Shown here: positions 1-12,300 of the stretch, piece by piece
How the letters are laid out: the number at the start of each line of letters is the position of its first letter
Position numbering within the stretch: the stretch's first letter is position 1
The notes under the pieces: model-generated
What the model was told of the DNA's origin: nothing
Databases searched by the model: none
What the model saw: the letters and a program-made list of their open reading frames with translations, nothing else
Source: Siphonodentalium dalli
Taxonomy: Eukaryota > Mollusca > Scaphopoda > Gadilida > Siphonodentaliidae
NCBI GenBank assembly: GCA_032622095.1
Contig: CP136069.1
Span: 121,514,126 to 121,578,125 of the forward strand
DNA: 64,000 nt
Reading direction: 5' to 3'
Translations under genes and position numbers: made by a program

Positions 1-90
1 ACACCCCGTCAGTAAGCCCAGGGGGCACGTGCACGTTTTTGTCCAAAAAGTGGGTACTGCATGGGCTTACTCATGGGGATCCCCCCGTGC
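1..90. repeat. short inverted repeat at window start
   Basis: An imperfect ~18-bp inverted repeat (ACCCCGTCAGTAAGCCCA near 3-20 and TGGGCTTACTCATGGGGAT near 62-80) encloses ~40 bp. It may be the end of a MITE cut by the window edge. Confidence 0.4.
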
Positions 91-180
91 AAAATCTCAG
101 TTAGCCTTGAGATGCTGGTTTACCATCGTATTTTATACTGATACCAAGAGTAGTTGCGTTATATAAAGAGAATGATGCGT

Positions 181-186
181 TTTATT
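181..186 (-). promoter_or_regulatory. polyadenylation signal AATAAA
   Basis: A canonical AATAAA on the minus strand lies about 120 nt downstream of the stop of the NCF2-like terminal exon, giving a short 3' UTR. Confidence 0.6.
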
Positions 187-306
187 AAGATAAAATCATA
201 TAATAATAACAAGATACAGATGTCGACAGGTAAAACAAAAAATACAATTTATACGTTGTAAACATGCGTATGGAATGGTTAATAGCGCACATAAATAGCA
301 CAAAGT

Positions 307-369
307 TCAGAAGACGACAAGTCCATCGTCGTCGAAACCATCGAACTCCAGGTCGTCGTCAGAATCTTC
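307..369 (-). CDS. NCF2: NCF2-like terminal coding exon (acidic tail)
   Basis: The acceptor is a pyrimidine-rich tract ending CGAG at 370-373. The exon encodes residues 227-246, EDSDDDLEFDGFDDDG followed by LVVF, then TGA at 309-307. A consensus AATAAA on the same strand at 186-181 lies about 120 nt past the stop, supporting a true terminal exon. Phase 0 matches exon 6. The tail has no SH3 or PB1 features. A weaker possibility is that it belongs to another gene or another isoform. Confidence 0.6.
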   Translation of the reverse strand, partial: EDSDDDLEFDGFDDDGLVVF

Positions 370-3300
370 CTCGAAGAAGAAAAAATTTATGAATTTCGCG
401 GTAATCGACGAAACGTATTATGTATTATGAATCATAGACTATGATCAAATCTCAACCTACTCTGGATCTTCTCCCAACCAATGCACAAGGGGAATGCTTG
501 AGTTCATACTTGTTGATGTTTGTAAGTTAGATAGATAATCAAAATTAAATTACTATTTCTTTGGCTTCGAGAGTAAAAAATATTTGATTCAAGTCAAAGC
601 TCAGAGTTATCAGATATTTATTTTTAAAATCTGTTATTTTTCACCACCTGGAATATTTGGAGGCCTAGCAAATATTCGACAAGCTGACAAACATACTCTT
701 GATACCAAATTGTGTTGAACAAAATGTTGATATATAACGTGTTTGGAAATTAGTTACAGAGGTTAGCATTATTTTTCAGAATTTAATCGATTCTGATAAC
801 TAAAGCATCTTTTGAAGAAATTTTGTTGGAATCTGATAATATGGGGACCATCGAATCAGATTGTGTACCTTTAATATTGTGGCAGTGTGACAGATGAATG
901 ATCTTTACTATAAATCAACAAAATATTTTATAACCATTGGTCTTTCTTTAACACTTCCATGACTGGAGCTTTCTAAAAATTGGGAAAAACCCTGTGCCAA
1001 TGTATTCTCTTATATATGAGAGTCTCCAATAGGGAGCCTCATGTATATAAGATAATACATTGGTCTAACAATATTTACCTTGACCTTGTAAGCCAGTGCG
1101 TTCTCATATATATGCGAGGCTCCCTATGAGAATGCACTGACACAGGATTTTAATGCTGCACCATCACAGCTCCTGTCATGAATGGATTAAATCATCAGAC
1201 TGTGTTTCAATAGAACAAAAAACTTACTCTGGATCTTGGAATATTTGGCTGGTCCTCTTCAAAAACTGATGACACAATCTGAAATGTAGAAATGATCTTT
1301 TGATCTGTTGATCTCATCAGATCACATGGCATAATCGATTCGAGGATTCATTGGGAGCGTGGCAGATTTGGTGGGCTGCTAAATAGGGTTCAAGCAATTT
1401 TGGTGCATTTTTTTGTTACATGTATTAGCATGTGGTAAATAATAGAAACAGGTGCACTACTTTGCCCAGTGGGGAGACCCTTCTCAAATATGAGTAAGTA
1501 GTCAAATACGTGTAGATGGCGCAGGATATATAGAGGATATCCACACTTTTTCAGTGGATATGGGTTATATCTCATGAGTGATGACAAAACATTGAATTTC
1601 CACGAGTGGAAATTCAAATGTTTTGTCATCACGAATGAGATTTAACCCATATCCATTGAAAAGTGTGGATATTCTGTTTATTATATATTTTAGTTACTTG
1701 CCTATGGCCCCCAATGAATGTCAATACATCAGAAATTTCACCAGTGGGATATCACTTATATCTCACTAGTGGGATATCACTTATATCTCACTGCTAAAAC
1801 CTTATAATTCATGGGAAAGTATATAATAAATATATATATATCATGTTCACAAGCCAGGTACTGTCAAGGAAAAAATCAGTGCACTTGATAATTCCAACTC
1901 AATTGTCACTGTTTTGCATTGTCCAAGACATTTGTGTATAGGTGGATATCTTGCCAACTTGCCAGTTTTATACAATGAAGTTTAGCCTCTACAATGCAAT
2001 ATTTTCACGAATTTTCTTAATTGTTGTCAAGTGGCTATTTTTCAAGGAATAACTGATAATAGAAGCATGTTTGAACCACGACTCCCTCTAACATATAACA
2101 AGCTGGAAGCAACATTATTATACACATATTGTCTGTCTTGGGGTAGAATAGCACAAACTATTTTCCCGAGGTGGTGTTTTTTTAACAGCAAGCAGATATA
2201 TCTGAATATCAAGCAGGACTATTGACACCATGCACCTTGGGAAAATAGTTATCGCTATTCCAACCCAAGGCAGTCAATTGGTGTAGGCCTATATTAACTG
2301 CTGTATTCATCACAAAGTGTGGATGTGGTGTGGGGATGTACTTCATTATGCGATATGCATGTACCAATGTGAGATTATGTGCAATTGTGGAAAGGTGAAT
2401 ATCGTGGAAATATGTTTTGCCTGTCTGGTGTAAACTTAGTTACAGGTAGAGTTCGAACAAAGCCTTGAAATAGTGTGTCTGTCATTTGCGGGGTAGCATC
2501 ACTAAATTCACCCTCTGGGGACCTCATTCTGCAAATGACAGACACACTATTTCAAGACTTGGGCCTTGGTCTAATGTTGTATTTGTTTGAAAACAACATC
2601 TGATGTCATATAAAGAATGTCTGTGTATTCATGTAACAGATTAAAAAATAGATAGGCTGCCATGGCGGAATCTGTTTCTATTGTATTTTAGGGACATTGC
2701 ATAGTCAATAAATCCTCAAAACAATTACTTCTAGCTGTCATGCCGGATTGTTTACACTTTATATCTACCGGCTGGAAAATGTACATTCTACAATATCTCA
2801 CTATTAGTACATGCTGAATTTTTGATACTTATTGGATATGGGGCGAAATCTTGCAAAGTTAGAGGCTGAACTTCATTTTATAAAACTGACCTTCGCCTAT
2901 AACCCTTTCATGACGGGAGCTGTGCTGGCACAACAATAAAGACCCGGTGCCATAGGACACCTCGCATATATAAGAGAATGCATTGGCCTAATAATTTTGT
3001 TATCATTTTTTTTATCAATTTTGCTTCATTCTTTAAAAAAAAAAAATCTTTAACAATTTTTATCATTTTTTTTTTATAATTTGTTCTTACATTCTATAAA
3101 AATATTTATTATTTTTTATTACATTCTTTAATAATCTTTCATGATTATTTGTTACATTCTTTAACAATTTTTTATCATTTTTTTCCTTTTTTTTTTACAT
3201 TTTTTAACAATCATAAAAAATAATATAAAATTTGTTAGGCCAATCATTCTCTTATATATGTGAGGTGACCTATGGTCGACTCAATCTATAAGAGAATGTA

Positions 3301-6300
3301 TTGGCACAGGGTTTTTCGCAAAAATTCAGGAAGCTCCTGTCATGAAAGGGTTAATAGAGCTGTGATTTAGTATACTGTTGTTTGTTTTGTTTTCCACACA
3401 CCACAGAGCCATGGTCAATGGTTAGAAACTCACAAGCAGCTCTAGCACTTCTTAACGAGATGCCAACGGACGACAGTGCCATCCATGGTATATTTGTTGT
3501 AATATCTGCAAAGCGATTCCTCATTGACAATTCCAACACCTCTGAGCTGACATTTGTGTTTACACCCTGCCTCACTTCTGCTACATTATATCGGTTACGA
3601 GTTATGAGCTGAAAATCACAGTGCGAGTGGGCAAGATATCTGCCTAAACAAATACAAAACTGTGACAATTTAGTTGAAATTACTGAGTGTTTTATCAAGT
3701 GCACTTTTCGTTGACAGTACCTGGCTAGTGAACAGCAGACTTTCATTTTTAGAAAATGTAGGCGCGCAAAGTCCCGCTCCCTGGGTTTTGGGCCCAGGCG
3801 CGCAGTTTCTATCAAGATAAAATAAACAGCGGATTGCCGGAAATACATTCATATAAAATGCCGCGTGAATGGAATTAGTTAACTCACGATCGATGTCCAG
3901 TGAATCTCTTTGATGGTTTAACACTGCTTAATCCACTATCCATAAGCACAAGTGAATGTTATATACACACTATGTTTTATATTGAACATGCTCCTATATT
4001 AATTGTAATTCATAATTATTAATAAAGAATCAATTTAATATTCCGATTCCATGCTGAAAGAATATTCAATAATATCAACATCTCCCGGCCACGTGGTCTC
4101 GCTTTGATTTTCCAGGAATTTATGCGACGTCATAAGCCATACATAGAAATGTATTTTTAGCTTCGAATCTCAGACAGGTTTTCTGTGTTAAAATTACCCA
4201 GGTTGGTTTCTAAATTTGTGATAAATGTTATTAAACTGGGTAACTTTATCACAATCCTCTCCAACCTGGGTAACTTTATCACAATTTCGAGAACCTGGGT
4301 AACTTTATCACAGAAAACCGGTGAGAGTGACCTGTTCAGCGTCAGTGCATCATGAGTACATGACTCAACCGGGCACACCACAAAAAATTCATGCAGGGAT
4401 CGGTGATCAAACGTCGGGCAGGTTGATTGACACCGCACTGTGAAAGTTGTGGAATTGGTAACGAGGTCGCGGCACCTTTGATCTCGCGACAGTGCGACAC
4501 ATCATACAGGCATTCTCGCAACGCGGTGATAAAACGGAAAATGGGACACATTATTAACCAATCTCGTCTGGGTAGACACTGAAAATAGCGTTATCAGGTT
4601 CCGTCGGCCAACTTCGCTCGCTGTATTTGGCCTAGGTGCGCAATCGATAGCTCGCTGGTTTTCAAATTTAGGCGCGTGATGGTGCGCAAGAGCGATTGCG
4701 TGCCTCAAAAATGAAAGTCTGGAACAGGATATCAGGCCCCAAGCTAGGAGGTGACTCGGGCAAAGTTCTCGCCTTTGGGCCAGCGACTTCACCCTCAGAC
4801 GCCCATGAGGCGAAAACGAAGTCGCCTTCCAAAATTTCACCAAACTGAGATTGTTTTGCCAAAAAATATATTAAAATATATCTGTCATAATGCTGTTGTC
4901 CTATCTCTCTGAACCATTTGGCGAAAAATTTCCTTAAAATATCCATTTCTGATCAAAGAAGTTGTTCACATTCCACCCCAGCACGATCTATTTGAAGTCA
5001 CCTATATTCACCGGGATTATCGGGGGATTATATACCTAACCATCGAAAGTCATTATCGCTAGTATCAGAAATTATTAGATAATGAATTTATAAATTAGTA
5101 CAAGACTGCAAGTGCCACTTTTCAGATATAAAACAATTACGACATTATCAGAGTATGTACTAGGTGCTTAGGAAGTTCGTTTCGGCAATGTGTCACACTT
5201 TTGGAAGAGACCGCTTCCGTAAATAAATGGCAGCGCCAACTTGTCAAGCTTATTGCTTTAAGAGGGAGGTAAAGTGGAAACATTTAAATGGGGAATTCAG
5301 TGTAAATTTTCTAGACAAGATTACTCAATATTTACAAACCGTAGAATAATACTTCATGTATTGTTGGAATGTTTGAGCATATATCTAGTGACAACGCAAA
5401 GCAGATTTTTCATTTATGTTTTGTTTTGTGACATTTGATGGAAATTTTATAAACAATGATAAACAATGGTAGTGTTTAAATGATTATCCGACTAATCGAC
5501 GTCGATGCGGTTATTAAATTAGTCGACCCCAAAATCTGCTAGTCGGTTAATCGGGAAAAAGCACTACCTATATATGCTATCACGACAGCAGTGCTATTGC
5601 ACGGCCATATTATCACGTAAACTGTAACAGTTGTAACGGTGTGGTGCAATTGGTCTGTGATAACTTCTCACTGGCATGATTAATATTAAGAGTAATGAAG
5701 CAACAAAATGGCTTCAAGGAAGTATGAAATTTAAGTCGCGACAAGCAAGCTTTTAAAGTCAACTCAGTAATTTAATAGCGTCTAATACAGCCCCCCCCCC
5801 TTCCGCGACATGAGGCGCCTATTCAGAGAGAAAATAGAACACACCCGACATCTCGTTAGCGAGACTTACGAACAAGACCTGCCTATTTATTTCCTGGTTG
5901 CCGGCGACGAATATAATGTTTTTATTACCTGCATTCCCCAAACCGTGAGATTATATGGAGGTTCGGGAGTGCCGGGTTTAATACATCAAATTGGGAGACT
6001 CACTGGCAAAACGGGAGATTATTCAATTCTCGTGCTTCCCGTTTGAACTTTCTGAAACGGAGAGTTGGGTACTTTCGGAAGGGGTCCAACTAATCGACTA
6101 GTATTCGATTACCTCTGTCGACTAATCGACTCCTGAAAATCCCTAACCGTTTCAACACTAAACAATGGTGACCTACTTTTTAATAATGTGCAATAATATC
6201 CAACCTGGGATGAAAATCAAAATTCCGCTTCGCGTTGTCACTAGATTAGTCTTCAAACTTTCCAAAAAGGTATGATACGGTCACCTGCACTTTGTAAAGT

Positions 6301-9300
6301 TTGATCAATCTTTTCTAAAAAATTAACACTGAATTCCCCATTCAAATGTTGCCACTTTACCTTCCTCTTGATTGGATTATACCATTCATGTTGGCATTAA
6401 CTAAGGGAGGCCATTAATTAATAAAAGCTTTAGAAATAGAACTAAAAGCTTCTGCAACTCCTTTGTTAGTTAGTCGTTATTGTTTATTTTAGCAGACACC
6501 CACATTACAGCAGTGCACCAAATTAAACTTACAAAGTTACATGCGTCATGATTCAGACTGTACAAACGTATCTTCCAAGTTCCAGGAAATAGTACTACAA
6601 TATTGTATTACAATAATACTTCCATTTAAGTTAAAAAATAAACTACTACTGTAACTTGCTAATTGTCTTGCATAAATGATATTTACACAAAACAATTCCA
6701 AAAATTTCAAATTTATAAATACAATTAGGCTAATTTCTTCAGAGCTGAAGTTTCCCTAAAATCTCCAGAGGGAGAAGTGTTTTCAACCCCTAGCTTGGGC
6801 CCTGCAAGATATTTACATACCCTGCGCCATCTACACCTATTCAACAGCCTATACATATTTGAGAAAATTACAGGGTTGCAAAAGATTTCTGAGGTGAAAA
6901 AGGAGAATAACTCCAATAAATAAGGTCAGACAGACATCATAGTCGCAGGTTAAAATGATACTAAATATCTGCCAAGTTTCATTATAATTAACTGAAATAT
7001 AAAGAAATACAAACTCAGACAAAGTTATACCCACAAATGAATGGACGGATGGCTGCATTCCAGTATAACACCCCCACCACCCACCCACCATAACTTCATA
7101 ATGGAGTATAAAACTATTCTGTTCAATTATCGATCTTCAAATTACCTTAGCTTTACCAAGATAGTCTCTCTTTGGTAGATTTGCCACCAGTGCTTTTGGT
7201 GGCTGGAATATACAGTTATCTGGAATTTGGCAAATGCTATCACAGTATTCTCTATTCTGAAACAGTGTAAAGGAGATTTAGAATGGAAAAAATATCTTCA
7301 CAATATACTAGCTTACAAGAACTATACTCACAAATGCAGTAAGCATAAATAGGTTAGGTCAAAAAATTAAATTAAATTCGATGTGATCATGTGAAATGTA
7401 TCATTTGCTTCACCCTTGTTTTGAATGATTTAATTTTACATTCTCAAACAATATCAAGCAGGTATAAATATACAATCTGTAAAATTCTCCTTGCTAGTCA
7501 ATCAGACAAGATCAGAACATGAGTTTCTGATGAAATGTTTGTATGCCATCAGTGTAAAAAATTCAATAAGTAGAAAATATTCTGAGTAAAACAAGGAATA
7601 TTCATGTATACTTAATTTTAATGATTTGAGTTAACAAGTTCAATGACAGGCATATGTCAGGGCTCATCTATATGTTCCCTATCGGTAAGATAATCTGAAT
7701 ATAATTCAATAAACTTTCAGAAACTTTATTTAAAGGGACATGTCTCGTTCAAACCCCAAAATTTAATATGAATATATGAATTGGTAAGAGGTATCTCAAA
7801 ACAGACCTACGTGGACATTTCCAATCAAATTTGTTGATATAGCGCTGAAAATATATATCTGCATTACTAATGAGCTCACCGGAAGATTAGTCACGACTTT
7901 CTTCATGAAACAATCGTGGCGGATTGGTACCAATTCATGAACTTTCGCTGCATGTGTCAGACAGACTTCTGTATTAAACAAATCACCCATTAGTTGAGAT
8001 ATCACTGCGATATTCGCCAAAACCTAAAAACAATAAAACTATCTATGTTGCAGAAAGCAAATTCAGTTTTCACATGGCAGTATCATTTCCAAACAATCCA
8101 TTACATTAAAAATCCACTAACCACAATATCTTAGACAAACTTAGGGAACTTCCGTAGAGGCCCATGGATAAGTCGCAACTTTTTTACCCAATTTGCCCTA
8201 TTAAAATATTCCTGCGACTTAAGACAATAAGGGGCATATTTTCAGCAGAATTTTTAGGAATAAATGGCGACCACAGGTATGTCAACGAGACAGATAATCT
8301 TCAAATTCAAGTTCAAATATGCTGGCACATTTTAGATGATAATAAAATCCGGTATAAATAAATAAACACACCCATCTTCACTGTTTGTCTTTATTTTATT
8401 CCCTGTCTGCATGTTTAAAAAAATGTTCACTTACAAGCCACTGAAATAGATGCGACTTATGTAATAGAAAGAGTCAAACCGCAGCATTTCATGCTCCAAA
8501 ATTCAAATTGTTCTATCCAACGAGGCAATTTAACCACAGGCCGCTACGGTACTCATCAATCAGTATTTAGCATATAAAGGGTTAAGGTGAGATATCAATA
8601 CAATGTTCCCCAAGGTCTAAAGGATAACAGAACTATATATGTCTCAATTACAGATTATCACATGTGTATCATAACACAGGTATGCTGACAAGGTTAACAC
8701 GATGAAAGGTAATGAAATCAGCACCCTGATTATTATTCACCAGGCTTTACATTTTAAAGAGTCTATAGGCCCACGCCCTGTAAACAGCCCACTGTGTGGC
8801 ATTTCCGGGGATTCTTACTAGTACTTGTGCAGCCTAATAGCAAACAACAGAAGGTAGCACAACAGGACAAACTTCAATTAAACATTTTCAATTTGGGTGC
8901 AAACTTTATTCACGATCTACATGTAGTTCAAATAGTGCTTGGAATATATATGTCATTTGCTGAATTTGTGATTATTATAGTACTTTTGTTATGATCTCAA
9001 AATACCTTTTTTATGTTGGTTTATTATGCTTAATACACTGATACATGTACACAAGTAAGTAGTACTAGAATTAATTAGAGGTTCTACATTTGTATATGAT
9101 GTGATGTATAACATCCCAGAAAATTCCTCAAATCATTGTTACTGACTGTTGAAGTGTTTTGTTTTTTACCAACAATTTTATCTGCCAAAATTAAGATTTT
9201 ACATCCATATGAAATTGTAGGCCCTGTCATTTAAGACCCTGTGTCAACTGGGTCTGGAAGCCCTATGTCATTTACAAAATGTAAAGCCTGATTCACCTGG

Positions 9301-12300
9301 TCGAAAAGTGTCTGTAAATGTGAAAAATACTGAATCGTGACGAAGACACTCGCAATCGATGGCACAGTGATTAGAGTGTTCAGTGATAAAAAAAAGAGAA
9401 AAAACACATTTTTGTCCCCATGCAAGAGCATATGACAAAACTAATGTGAGGGTTCAGAACAATTTCAGTTTGAGAAGGAAAGAAACTTGAACATACTTCA
9501 CATTTCAGTTGAACAGTACATCACATGCATGACCGCCAATACACACAATTAGATGTATTATTTTTTCATTATTTGATTTTGTTGGCGAACTTTCCTCAGT
9601 TTGACTTGCAATGACAGTTATAATGCCTCCGTGGGATATTCGCAACAGTGCAGGTAAAATCCCTTCGATACAAAGCCTGTTTAATTTTTAAGAATGCTAT
9701 GATAGCATAATTTTGCAATGTTTGCCGAATTTCAGATTGTAAAACGGACTATTTATCCGAGATTTGGCAAACCAGTCCAAAGTACATGAACAAATTTGAG
9801 ACAGAATATAACTGGCATAAATATATATACATGTATATATACATGTACGTGTATACATGTACGCATACAATGTTTTTAATATATCAATGTGTGTGCAAGG
9901 TGTGTGTGAGTTATGTACGAATGTCGACACCCCCACCATTCCCGTCTATATATCTATGCAATCGTTGTTATCAGATATTGTTCTGTACATAAATGTGTAA
10001 TATAATGAAAAAATTAAAAATTAAATAAAAAAAAATATAAATAAAAAAAATTTAATTCTGCAATTTCAGATTCCGCATTTCGAATCAATAAAGTGGAGAA
10101 TTCCACTTTAGTGACGTCATTCAAAACCGGAAGTTTTTATTCAAATGTATTAATAATCTTGAATTTTGAATCTTTATTACTATATCATTCTGAACTCCTT
10201 GTCCCTTGACCTTACAGTACACAGAATGACGAGTTTTGCCGAATGATTATTCTCTATGCCTGATAGCATGATAGTGGTATCCTTCCTCCAAAACATAACA
10301 TAACAGTAACATGGTTGTTTATTCGCGATTGTGTATAAGGATTTCAATTGTCAGTGCATCCAATAACAACATGCACACGAAATGGTAATTTTCCAAATTG
10401 TTTGTATTATTTTGAGGAAATGTGTCCTTAATTGATACACAGTTCACACAAAAATGGTGACAGTATATTTTATTAAGTACAGACAAAAATGGAAAACATA
10501 TCTTACAATTTTGGTGACCAAGATTGTGAAATATTAAATTCATGATAAGATACGTTTCAGAATTTTTCGAGAGCTATTCCACTGGTATTCACAGGGTGTC
10601 CGGATAGGTATGGAAAAGTTATGGAAAAGATATGGAATATTTTTATGAACATTATTCCTCACCTCACAGGTGAAAAGTCTGACATGAAGTCCGAGCTGTG
10701 TGTAGTCGATAACAGCAGTGTGACTCATAATCTGGTGAGTGATGAAGAAGTCTTCATAAGCAGCCTCATATCTGAAATGATATCAATGAAACTGTAGTGA
10801 ATTGAAACAAAACGTGAGCAATCTCACACTCAATATAATAAGTTGACATTATAGCTGAATATTGTCATTAATTTGGGTGAATTACTATTAGATTTGTGAA
10901 CACATTTAGAGTTTATTTGACAAACTGCTGAATTTATAATTGGTAAACAGTTTAGCAAGTAAATAGCTCAGCTGAGAATTATGCATCACTTTGTAAAACA
11001 TGGCATTGTCTCGAACTATTGGTGTTGGAATTTTAGGAAATCGGATTAGTGGTTTGTGAATTACCGGTATGGCCACTAGAAGCGAGGATATAGTTGATCA
11101 TGATATCTCCCAATCAAGCCTTGAAATAGTGTGTCTGTCATTTGCAGAATGAGGTCCCCAGAGGGTGAATTTGGTGATGCTAGCCTGCTATGCGGGGTAG
11201 CATCACTAAATTCACCCTCTGGGGACCTCATTCTGCAAATGACAGGCACACTATTTCAAGGCTTGCTCCCAATTAGTAGTATTACATGTATGCATTAGTG
11301 AAAGTGACATGGCCGGTTTTATTTTTGACTTTTATTTTCTTAATGACAAAATCCTGCGGGTTAGTCAAACCACAATTAAACAAATTATAGAATAGATATC
11401 CATAAATTGAAATGGTTGTACATGTATATAGTATAATAGTTTACCTTTTCTGCTTGTGATGTAAGATGCCGAGCATGAAATAACCTACAGCCAGATGATT
11501 ATCCGTCGATACACAATCTATCAACATCTGAAGATATAAAGAACAATTTAATGTTCTAATTAAATTAAAGACTGTTTAGACAAATCTGTTACTTTAAATA
11601 ATTTGAATTCTCAATAGCTCAAACTTGACTTCGTCAAATTGCGCTAAAAATGATAACTCTAGAACGGAAAATGGGAATGTGATTGGGGTATCTTCTTAAC
11701 ACTTTCATGACTGGAGATTCCTGAATTTTTGCGGAAACCCTGTGCCAATGCATTCTCTTATATATGCGAGTCGAAACAAAGGTCGCCTCGCATATATAAG
11801 GGAATGCATTGGCTTAACAAATTTTATATTATCTATTATATATTTTGGAACTTCTGTCTGTATGTACAGTAATGCCCTAAATAATCGACTCCTTAACCAC
11901 AGCAGAATTATGGGTAACTTTTCAGGATTTAGTTGGAAATATGGCTTGTTGCCATTCACCGGAAAGCTCTCCTATGAATGGCAACAAGCCATATTTCCGA
12001 CTAAATCCTGAAAAATTACCCATAATTCTGCTTTGGTTAAGGAGTCGATTATTTAGGGCATTACCGTATGTGTGTGTGTCTTATAGACTCGAAAACTTCT
12101 GGACCGATACGACTCAAATTTGGTATGTAGGGCTACTTTGATCCCGGGAACAATATGGGCGGGTCCAATTTCATGTGTGACAATGTCCTTGACCTTGACC
12201 TCACTCATATATGCTCATTATCGACTGAAATTTCAGGACCTCAGCCGATCCGACTCAAATTTGGTGTGTAGGCCTAGCTACTTTGATCGTGGGAACAATA

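Noticed and set aside
450-480. Sequence like the exon 6 donor region (AGATCCAGAGTAGG on the minus strand)
   Set aside because: Similarity is about 10 bases and there is no acceptor or open frame; taken as chance.
3000-3235. A/T-rich low-complexity run with many TTTTT/AAAAA tracts as a promoter or origin
   Set aside because: It lies inside MITE family A copy 2 and is explained as element filler.
3382-3612. Plus-strand 76-codon ORF opposite the candidate cassette exon
   Set aside because: No recognised domain, no clear plus-strand promoter or partner exons; kept only as a caution against the minus-strand reading.
5810-6046. 78-codon ORF inside the 5.2-6.4 kb inverted-repeat element
   Set aside because: No recognisable motif, and the ORF lies in element sequence with repeated CGGGAGA words; likely chance.
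7740-7780. tRNA-like CGTTCAAACCCC word
   Set aside because: No matching acceptor or anticodon stems on either strand.
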